Shown here: piece by piece, positions 25,301 through 29,708 of the stretch
Position numbering within the stretch: position 1 is the stretch's first letter
Layout: each line of letters begins with the position of its first letter
Assembly (NCBI GenBank): GCA_943329105.2
Contig: CALQCP020000004.1
Coordinates: forward strand, 1 to 29,708
Reading direction: 5' to 3'
Length of the DNA stretch: 29,708 bases
Source of the DNA: Chitinophaga pinensis
GTDB taxonomy: Bacteria; Planctomycetota; Phycisphaerae; Phycisphaerales; SM1A02
The notes under the pieces: generated by a model
Database searches by the model: none
Seen by the model: only the letters and a program-made list of their open reading frames with translations
Told to the model about the DNA's origin: nothing
Translations under genes and position numbers: made by a program

Positions 25301-27065
25301 CAAGGGTCTGCTCAATCCGGGCGACCGCAACAACGCCGGTTCTTCAACGCTCACCGTCACTGGCGACGTCATTCTTGACGCAACCTCCACGGCCAGCTGG
25401 TACCTGCTTGATTCCAGCGGCAAGGCCGATCGCCTTGACGCTGGCGGCGTGTTCACCCTCAACGGTTCCGCGGCCAAGATTGTCTATGACGCCAACTTCT
25501 ATTCCGGCACCTTCATCCCTGCCTCCGGCGTCACCGTCGATTACGTGATGGCCACCGCCGGCACGTTGAACGGCACGTTCAGCACGGTGGATGTGGTCAC
25601 TATCGATCCACTCACCGGCCTTGCCACCGACCACGCGGTGAATGCCAACGGCTCCACGTACTTCATGGGTGGTGCGTTTGAGGTGAGTTACGCGGGCAAT
25701 GAATTCAGTCTGCAGATCATTGGTCAGGGCGGCTCGTATCCGCTGGCCGCTGGTAGCACCAGCACAAACGTTGTTGTGGATGTGCAGACGGGTAACGGCA
25801 CCGTCCGCCGCAATGCCAATGTCGGCACGGTGAACAACAGTCAGATCAATGCATCGGCCGCAGCGATCACTGCAATCGCTACCGGTCCGGTTGGTTCGGA
25901 CGAGCAGTACGTCGCCACGGAACTGTTGCTCCTCACGCCCGGCGCCTTTGCAAGTGCTGAGGTGGCGCTTTCCAACGTTTCCAATCCGTACGCGCTGCCC
26001 AGCGTCACTATGAACCAGCTCTTTCAGGCCGGAAACGTAGCTATGAAGCGACTGATGCAACTGCGCGAAAGTAATACGCCAACGCCAGTCGCTCCGCTCC
26101 TGAGTTCCAAGGGCGGCGTGACCGATCAGGAATCGTTGAACGCTGGCTCGGCCGTTGTCACCGGCAACTCGTTCACAAGTTTCGGTGCACCATTGAACGG
26201 CCCAACGCCTGATGATGGTGCTCGGTGGTGGTCGCGCGGTTACGGATTCACCAACAGCGTCAGTGATGACACATGGGCAAAGACCAGCTATAGCTCGGCC
26301 ACCGGCGGCCTCATGTTCGGCGCCGACATGGTGCTTGGCAAGGGATTCATCGCGGGTGCGTTCATCGGTTACATGCCCGGAACGGTTGACATCACCGGCG
26401 GCTTGGTTGACGAGACGGACACCATGAACGGTGCGAACGTCGGCATCTACGGCAGTTGGGTCCCGGATTCTGGCAAGTGGTACGTGGAGGCTGCCGCGCA
26501 GGGCGGCTACGCGGGCGTTGACCGTACGCGCGACCTTTATATCCCGGGCGTTGTGCGCACGGCCACATCGGACAACTCGCTGTGGGCTGCGTCGGTGAAC
26601 TCGGAGATCGGCATGAACATTCGTATCGGCGGCGACATGTTCGTGCAGCCATACGCGGCGGTGGCTGCCGGTTACGTTGGTCAAAGTTCCTACACAGAGC
26701 AGGGCGCTGGCAGCGCAAACTTGGATGTTTCAAGCCAAAGCGCCGTGATGTTGCAGCCATCGATTGGCTCACGCATCATGCACACGTTGCGCATCGATCG
26801 TGATGTGTGGACGCCGTACATTGGCAGTGCGTTCATCGCCGCGGTGCCGATCGGCGACTGGGATGTCACCGCCACGAACGCGTACAGCGCAACACCTGGT
26901 TACTCGGTGTACGGCAGTCCAGAGACGCGTTACGGCGCCAGCTTTGAGGCTGGTGTTGAGTTTGCGTCGTACAAGGGAATCACCGCGTACTGCTCGTTCA
27001 ACGGCATGCAGTTGGACAACGAGCAACAGTACGGTGGTCAAATCGGCGTCATCGTTCCCTTCTAA
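22323..27065 (+). CDS. type Va autotransporter with four-repeat passenger
   Basis: 1580 aa from the ATG at 22323 (purine-rich site GAGAGAG upstream); the open frame back to 22173 lacks support. Residues ~1-45 are an extended signal peptide (hydrophobic LAAMVMLMLFPF, likely cleavage near TPAVG/D). The passenger (~46-1180) is rich in Gly/Thr/Ser/Ala with beta-strand periodicity, as in right-handed beta-helix adhesins. It contains four repeats whose conserved Trp codons are at 22818, 23415, 24024 and 24597, each with a TTTLAFS- or SLAFS-like strand. A helical linker (~1190-1250) precedes the C-terminal barrel (~1300-1580: ARWWSRGYGF onward, alternating strands), which ends in VIVPF with terminal Phe, the outer-membrane insertion signal. 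There is no protease or lipase motif in the passenger, so adhesion or a surface-layer role is most likely. Confidence 0.9.
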   Translation: MRPSIHEYRRFFACSSRPLVAVGSSPLAAMVMLMLFPFVTPAVGDTVVTGNGIPVVVADPTAIGANLDFVAGTGGPAVLDLLTGGTYAGEWSINNVSAVFNLNGGSLWLLPTVGTGTATGDANLLVTNGTLRLGTNSFLTGFGSGGTGGTLAATNGGSLVIDDKQWIESMTLLQLGGSWTSGAAATFTYSGADPVTTAAGFSLLNGGASAIALSGAGSLTFTGNVQGTGDLVVISGGGGGTVSLAFSTGSFDGHTVIEGTSANIDTQNSVGLQGLTLNSGAVTVGTALTLAASQAFDVNGTSSLTGSAPGLTTFTLDGAMSGTGSLALSGINLNVNGTTSTFTGALTLAGAVGSESTVTTTNAAWLGGVSSLTMANNTSLTYAGTDAGTYGGAIITGAAATDRALIFTSGAGNGNLTLSGTVAGTGDLVIGSAGGSTATTTLAFSLGTLEGHTVIENANVAINTQASIGAAGLSLSGANVTLGTALTLRAADLGPPATPDQVFDLTGTSTLTGGGAGLTAFTVNGGMTGGGALTLSGISMNVGGATANYNGTLTLDGSSTLTTSNQQWLTNVASINLGNETSLIYDGIVAGNYSGPLNATGASATIATSGATAADFRVDGTVTTTGDLVVSALDGSTATTTLAFSAGSISGQTVIDSAKAKIDTAFSVGSTGLALIDGDLTLGTTLTLGSGQAFAVNGTSSVTGSGGANTAFNVDEAMSGTGALSISGVDLSVGAATSGFTGGIALKAGSTATTSNAAWISSLTSLTLNADATATQFTYTGNATATYDGALVSGGSAAATIATSGAGTGALNFTGTVDGSGDLVFKALSGSTTTTTLAFSASTFTGTTVIDTMSAAVNTQASVGGAGMRILDSQVDIGANLSLGSAQSLTIGGTTTLTGTSAGTTTLAVDGGLNVSGASANLTLSQLSASFGSGGTSNFAGDVTLTSGSALSLTDGADLSDASVFSDALNSGGAVTVGGDGTLARIGSVGNAFKGLLNPGDRNNAGSSTLTVTGDVILDATSTASWYLLDSSGKADRLDAGGVFTLNGSAAKIVYDANFYSGTFIPASGVTVDYVMATAGTLNGTFSTVDVVTIDPLTGLATDHAVNANGSTYFMGGAFEVSYAGNEFSLQIIGQGGSYPLAAGSTSTNVVVDVQTGNGTVRRNANVGTVNNSQINASAAAITAIATGPVGSDEQYVATELLLLTPGAFASAEVALSNVSNPYALPSVTMNQLFQAGNVAMKRLMQLRESNTPTPVAPLLSSKGGVTDQESLNAGSAVVTGNSFTSFGAPLNGPTPDDGARWWSRGYGFTNSVSDDTWAKTSYSSATGGLMFGADMVLGKGFIAGAFIGYMPGTVDITGGLVDETDTMNGANVGIYGSWVPDSGKWYVEAAAQGGYAGVDRTRDLYIPGVVRTATSDNSLWAASVNSEIGMNIRIGGDMFVQPYAAVAAGYVGQSSYTEQGAGSANLDVSSQSAVMLQPSIGSRIMHTLRIDRDVWTPYIGSAFIAAVPIGDWDVTATNAYSATPGYSVYGSPETRYGASFEAGVEFASYKGITAYCSFNGMQLDNEQQYGGQIGVIVPF
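22818..25190 (+). repeat. four tandem ~190-203-codon repeats in the autotransporter passenger
   Basis: Units start at the Trp codons at 22818, 23415, 24024 and 24597 (spacing 597, 609, 573 bp). Each runs from a W-[IL]-x3 start through a TYxGxx strand and a GTGDLV or GSGDLV turn to TTTLAFS and a HTVI or TTVI element. DNA near 24227 and 24810 is almost identical around the TTTLAFS motif. The right end is approximate because the fourth unit degrades. Confidence 0.75.
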
Positions 27066-27097
27066 AGTCGGCGCCATTCACTGCTATCGCGCACCGC

Positions 27098-27171
27098 CTC
27101 CGCCACTCATGCGGAGACAATCTTCTCGTTCACCAACCAGTGCGAGTCCCCGCTTGGCCACTTCGGCCAAG
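27098..27171 (+). terminator. two hairpins after the autotransporter gene
   Basis: CTCCGC (27098-27103) pairs with GCGGAG (27111-27116) and is followed by ACAATCTTCT. CTTGGCC (27153-27159) pairs perfectly with GGCCAAG (27165-27171) and is followed downstream by CTCTCTTT. They lie in the 145-bp gap between the convergent autotransporter and ruvX stops. Neither has a strong T run, so this is a candidate only. Confidence 0.4.
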
Positions 27172-27210
27172 GAGGCCGCTCTCTTTGTGGGGAGGTCTGA
27201 AGTGAGTGCC

Positions 27211-27615
27211 TTATCGAGCGAGGTACGCCTCAAGAATCGCGCATGCAGCCAGCGCGTCGCGCAGTTCCTTCTTCTCGCGGTGCGTGCGCCCGCTCTGCGA
27301 CATGCGTTGGTCGGCCTCAAAGCTCGAAAGTCGCTCGTCATGAAAGTGCACTGGCAGTCGCACACGCGCAGCAATCGCGGCGCCGAACTCACGCGCATCG
27401 GTGACGGCGGCGCCTTCTGTTCCATCCATATTGATAGGCAAGCCAATGACCAGCGCATCGGGTCCATGCCGATCAATGGCCTTAGCCAGCGCATCCATCA
27501 GCGCTGGGCCGCGCGACACCATCAACACCTCGACAGGTTGCACGATGCGCAGCACATCATCCCCGGCCGCCAGGCCGGTTCGCTTTGCACCAAGATCAAT
27601 CGCCAGGTATCGCAT
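27211..27615 (-). CDS. ruvX: RuvX/YqgF family putative Holliday junction resolvase
   Basis: 134 aa, normal family length. RNase H-like fold: IDLGAKRTGLA with the first catalytic Asp, LVIGLPINMDGTEG, FHDERLSS and a C-terminal DALAACAILEAYL helix. The family is linked to Holliday junction resolution and 16S rRNA 5'-end processing. The ATG at 27615 (MRYLAIDLGAKR) is 4 nt after the stop of the upstream guanylyltransferase gene, so the two form an operon. ruvA lies divergently beyond it. Confidence 0.93.
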   Translation of the reverse strand: MRYLAIDLGAKRTGLAAGDDVLRIVQPVEVLMVSRGPALMDALAKAIDRHGPDALVIGLPINMDGTEGAAVTDAREFGAAIAARVRLPVHFHDERLSSFEADQRMSQSGRTHREKKELRDALAACAILEAYLAR

Positions 27616-27619
27616 GAAT

Positions 27620-28699
27620 TCAGCGCAACGCTTCCGGTACGAGGCCAGCCATGTCTTTGACCTTCTCCGCCAGATCCGCGCGCACCACCAGTGTTGCATC
27701 CTTGGTGCGCACCACAATCACATCGGTCAGCCCGATGGTGGTGATCACATGCGCAGGATCATCACTCAGCGCCAGCACGCCCGTGCTACCCACATGCAGC
27801 GCCTGCGCGTTGGTTCGATTGCCGGAAGCGTCCGCCGCAAGGGTCTCGCCGTAACTTGGCCAACTACCGACATCGCGCCACTCGACGCTCATCGGCACCA
27901 CGCACACCGAGAGTGTTGGATCTTTTGAAGCCGGCTCCATCAGTGCGTAATCCACACTAATTTTCGGCAGTTCTGGATAGATGCGCTCCACGGTTGCACG
28001 CGCGGTAGCGGTTCCCCACGCGGCACGAATCTCGCGCATGCCAGCGGCAGTTTCCGGCTTGAAGCGCTGCAATGCCTCCAGCACAGTCTTCGCACTGAAT
28101 ATGAACATCCCACTATTCCATCCAAACCCTCCGCTTTGCACATACTCCTCAGCACGCGCACGATCCGGCTTCTCCACAAATCGCTTCGCTCCGAACGCGC
28201 CGGGAAATCCCGCAATCGCGTCACCGCGTTCCACATAGCCGAACCCCGTCGCTGCAAATGTCGGAGTCACCGCGAAAGTCACCAGCCGCGTCGGGTCTGC
28301 CTCCACCAGCCGAAACCCAAGATCCATCGCACGCTCAAACTCGGCTTGCGGCGTAATCAAATGGTCGCTCGTCAACACAGCGAACACCGCGTCGGGATCA
28401 TCTTTCCCAACCACCGCCGCAGCAAATGCCACCGCGTTCACTGTGTCGCGCCCCATCGGCTCTCCCAAGACGTGCGCATCATCAATCCACGGAATGTCCT
28501 CACGGATCAGCGCGCGGTATTTCTCCCCGGCACACACATACCGGTTCGCCTCTGGAACCAGCGTGCGAATTCGCTCCGCTGCCACGGAAAGCAGGCTCTT
28601 TCCACCAATGAAACGCAACAACTGCTTGGGAACAGCCTGCCGGCTCATTGGCCAAAGTCGCGTACCGGATCCACCTGCCATAATCATTGCGTAGCGCAT
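27620..28699 (-). CDS. manC: mannose-1-phosphate guanylyltransferase
   Basis: 359 aa. It makes GDP-mannose from mannose 1-phosphate and GTP, for polysaccharide and glycan synthesis. Seen: the nucleotidyltransferase loop MAGGSGTRLWPMSR, the PKQ pattern right after it, VLTSDHLI, RFVEKPDRARAEEY and GWNSGMFIF. It is a short monofunctional form; the C-terminal cupin isomerase of bifunctional enzymes is missing, so the mannose 6-phosphate isomerase must be elsewhere. The ATG at 28699 (MRYAMIMAGG) is the family start. It is divergent from ruvA by 34 bp. A manC versus other guanylyltransferase name cannot be settled here. Confidence 0.92.
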   Translation of the reverse strand: MRYAMIMAGGSGTRLWPMSRQAVPKQLLRFIGGKSLLSVAAERIRTLVPEANRYVCAGEKYRALIREDIPWIDDAHVLGEPMGRDTVNAVAFAAAVVGKDDPDAVFAVLTSDHLITPQAEFERAMDLGFRLVEADPTRLVTFAVTPTFAATGFGYVERGDAIAGFPGAFGAKRFVEKPDRARAEEYVQSGGFGWNSGMFIFSAKTVLEALQRFKPETAAGMREIRAAWGTATARATVERIYPELPKISVDYALMEPASKDPTLSVCVVPMSVEWRDVGSWPSYGETLAADASGNRTNAQALHVGSTGVLALSDDPAHVITTIGLTDVIVVRTKDATLVVRADLAEKVKDMAGLVPEALR

Positions 28700-28733
28700 G
28701 GCTCGTAGGATAGGCGCAGGCAAGGAAGCCCCC

Positions 28734-29387
28734 ATGATCACCCAACTCACCGGAAATCTCATCGCCATCGACGACGGCGCCGCCCATGTTCAGGTAGCGG
28801 AACTCACCTACGAGGTGTTGATTCCCGCCGCGGATTCCATGTCACTCGCAGCGCGCATTGGGCAACCGGTGAAGTTCCACACGCTGCATTACCTGGAGGG
28901 GCAAGGGCAGGGATCCAGTTTCTGGCCGCGCCTAATCGGATTCCAGTCAGCCACCGATCGCGCCTTCTTTGAACTCTTCACCACCGTCAAGGGCATTGGC
29001 AATCGCAAGGCATTGCGCGCGTTGCAGCTTCCCTTCGCACAGGTCGCGGAAGCGATCGCCGCGCGTGATCACGGCATGTTGCAGACGCTGCCAGAAATCG
29101 GCAAGCGCACGGCGGAAACCATCTGCGTTGAACTCAAAGGAAAGATCGATCCGTTTGTGCGCGAACTCGGCGTGCGACCAGCAGCACCTGGAACCAAGGC
29201 GGGTGCGCGTGGGCCGATCAGCGCGGAAAGCAAACTCATGGCAGCAGCGCGCGACGCGATTGAAGTGCTCGCACAGCTTGGGCATTCCAAGCCGGCGGCA
29301 CGGGACATGATTGAACGTGTTCTTGGGCGCGACGATGTGCCCGGGGATCCGACGGCCGAGGCGCTCGTCGAGCTGGCATTGCGGTAA
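28734..29387 (+). CDS. ruvA: Holliday junction branch migration protein RuvA
   Basis: 217 aa. The ATG at 28734 has AAGGA 8 nt upstream. It forms the tetramer that holds the Holliday junction for the RuvB motor. Seen: the N-terminal OB-fold (MITQLTGNLIAIDD...YEVLIP), two helix-hairpin-helix motifs (TVKGIGNRKAL and LPEIGKRTAETI), a flexible linker (~140-165), and the C-terminal RuvB-binding helices (DAIEVLAQLGHSKPAARDMI). ruvB is not in the window; ruvC is not seen either. Confidence 0.95.
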   Translation: MITQLTGNLIAIDDGAAHVQVAELTYEVLIPAADSMSLAARIGQPVKFHTLHYLEGQGQGSSFWPRLIGFQSATDRAFFELFTTVKGIGNRKALRALQLPFAQVAEAIAARDHGMLQTLPEIGKRTAETICVELKGKIDPFVRELGVRPAAPGTKAGARGPISAESKLMAAARDAIEVLAQLGHSKPAARDMIERVLGRDDVPGDPTAEALVELALR

Positions 29388-29605
29388 CTCGAGCGGGGGG
29401 GGTCCGGTGTTGCAGCACGATTTCGTAGTGGCTCTGATGCAACACGATTGCATACTGGCCCGCATCCGCCTTACGAGGACGGCCGCTGAGCGCGGCCCTG
29501 TCCTCTTCGGCGCCTGCGGCCAGGTGGACGGGTTCCAGACTGTGCATGCACGCGTCCTGCGTGTTCGAGCCCCCGCAGTGAGCACGGGATCCTCGGTAAG
29601 CGGCG
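29388..29605. other. non-coding stretch downstream of ruvA
   Basis: It contains the REP-like copy 3 and, after it, a GTGTTCGAGCCCCC string that recalls a tRNA T-loop but lacks a 5-bp stem. No supported gene. The minus-strand open frame across it is an effect of the GC-rich repeat. Confidence 0.5.
29431..29523 (+). repeat. REP-like hairpin repeat, copy 3
   Basis: Same leader (CTGATGCAACACG) and hairpin (29455-29523) as the two copies at 13760-13952, differing at a few positions mainly in internal loops. It lies in the non-coding stretch after ruvA, as the others lie after an operon. Confidence 0.85.
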
Positions 29606-29708
29606 TGTGAAACTGAGAAGTCCGGCAGTTGGACGTACGCCCCGTGGGTGCCAACCGGACGAACAGATTCGCCCGAGGCTAAGCGGAACCTTGTGGAGCG
29701 CAGCCGTC
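29606..29708 (+). ncRNA. structured stretch, possible 5' end of a group II intron (cut by edge)
   Basis: GTGTG at the start fits the group II intron 5' consensus GUGYG. A strong hairpin follows: GTCCGGCAGTTGG pairs with CCAACCGGAC, with a small bulge, across the CGTACGCCCCGTGGGTG loop. A second pairing, GGCT/AGCC, encloses AAGCGGAACC. This resembles the domain I start of bacterial introns as I remember it. No intron-encoded protein can be seen before the window ends, so the call is weak. Confidence 0.3.

Noticed and set aside
29555..29600. tRNA-like T-loop (GTGTTCGAGCCCCC)
   Set aside because: The flanking bases do not form a 5-bp T stem and no acceptor, D or anticodon arms can be drawn.
28947..29654. 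235-codon minus-strand open frame across ruvA and the REP-like repeat
   Set aside because: Antisense to ruvA; the part resembling another open frame at 13688-13873 is only the shared repeat DNA.

Overview
The window looks like a chromosomal segment of a Gram-negative bacterium with a complex envelope, most likely a planctomycete-type (PVC) organism, possibly class Phycisphaerae. This is inferred from gene style: many extracytoplasmic proteins with one membrane anchor, a GYF_2/multi-TM protein, and a TolQ/ExbB-type protein with two 'x-Asp + TM + coiled coil' partners. No rRNA marker is present, so the taxonomy is tentative. Coding density is high and starts include ATG and GTG.

Region 1 (1-13716) is the notable part. 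A leftward gene encoding a membrane-anchored vWA protein with an intact MIDAS (1083 to beyond the left edge) diverges from a tight rightward run of nine genes. These are: a zinc-ribbon P-loop GTPase resembling the 'double GTPase' DO-GTPase2 class; a membrane-spanning protein with a GAP1-type (GTPase-associated protein) N-terminus; an exported 346-aa coiled-coil protein; a 965-aa single-TM helical protein; a GYF_2 plus polytopic membrane protein; a MotA/TolQ/ExbB-type channel subunit; two different ExbD/MotB-like single-TM coiled-coil proteins; and a lipoprotein with three carboxypeptidase-regulatory-like modules. Four junctions overlap by 1-4 bases and most others are short, so this is very probably one transcription unit. 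The composition suggests an envelope-spanning machine in which a cytoplasmic GTPase is linked to an ion-driven motor and to vWA/periplasmic modules. Relatives of the GTPase and GAP1 modules are known from predicted conflict systems; I know of no described system with this full combination.

Region 2 (13717-14035) is non-coding. It holds two tandem copies of a long REP-like hairpin repeat; a third lies at 29431-29523. One stem shows a compensatory base-pair change between copies.

Region 3 (14036-22160) is housekeeping: asd, apaG and trpC (leftward, asd and apaG coupled), a CPBP/CAAX-type membrane protease (rightward), zwf, a XerD-like tyrosine recombinase preceded by an overlapping small Cys-containing ORF, trpS (all leftward), and pgl (rightward). 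Zwf and Pgl are the first two steps of the oxidative pentose phosphate / Entner-Doudoroff route, encoded close together but not as an operon.

Region 4 (22323-27065) is one 1580-aa type Va autotransporter: signal peptide, a passenger with four ~190-203-aa tandem repeats, a helical linker and a C-terminal beta-barrel ending in Phe.

Region 5 (27211-29708) carries ruvX and a mannose-1-phosphate guanylyltransferase gene (leftward, 4 bp apart), divergent from ruvA (rightward), then the third REP-like repeat and, at the right edge, a structured stretch starting GTGTG that could be the 5' end of a group II intron, cut off by the window.
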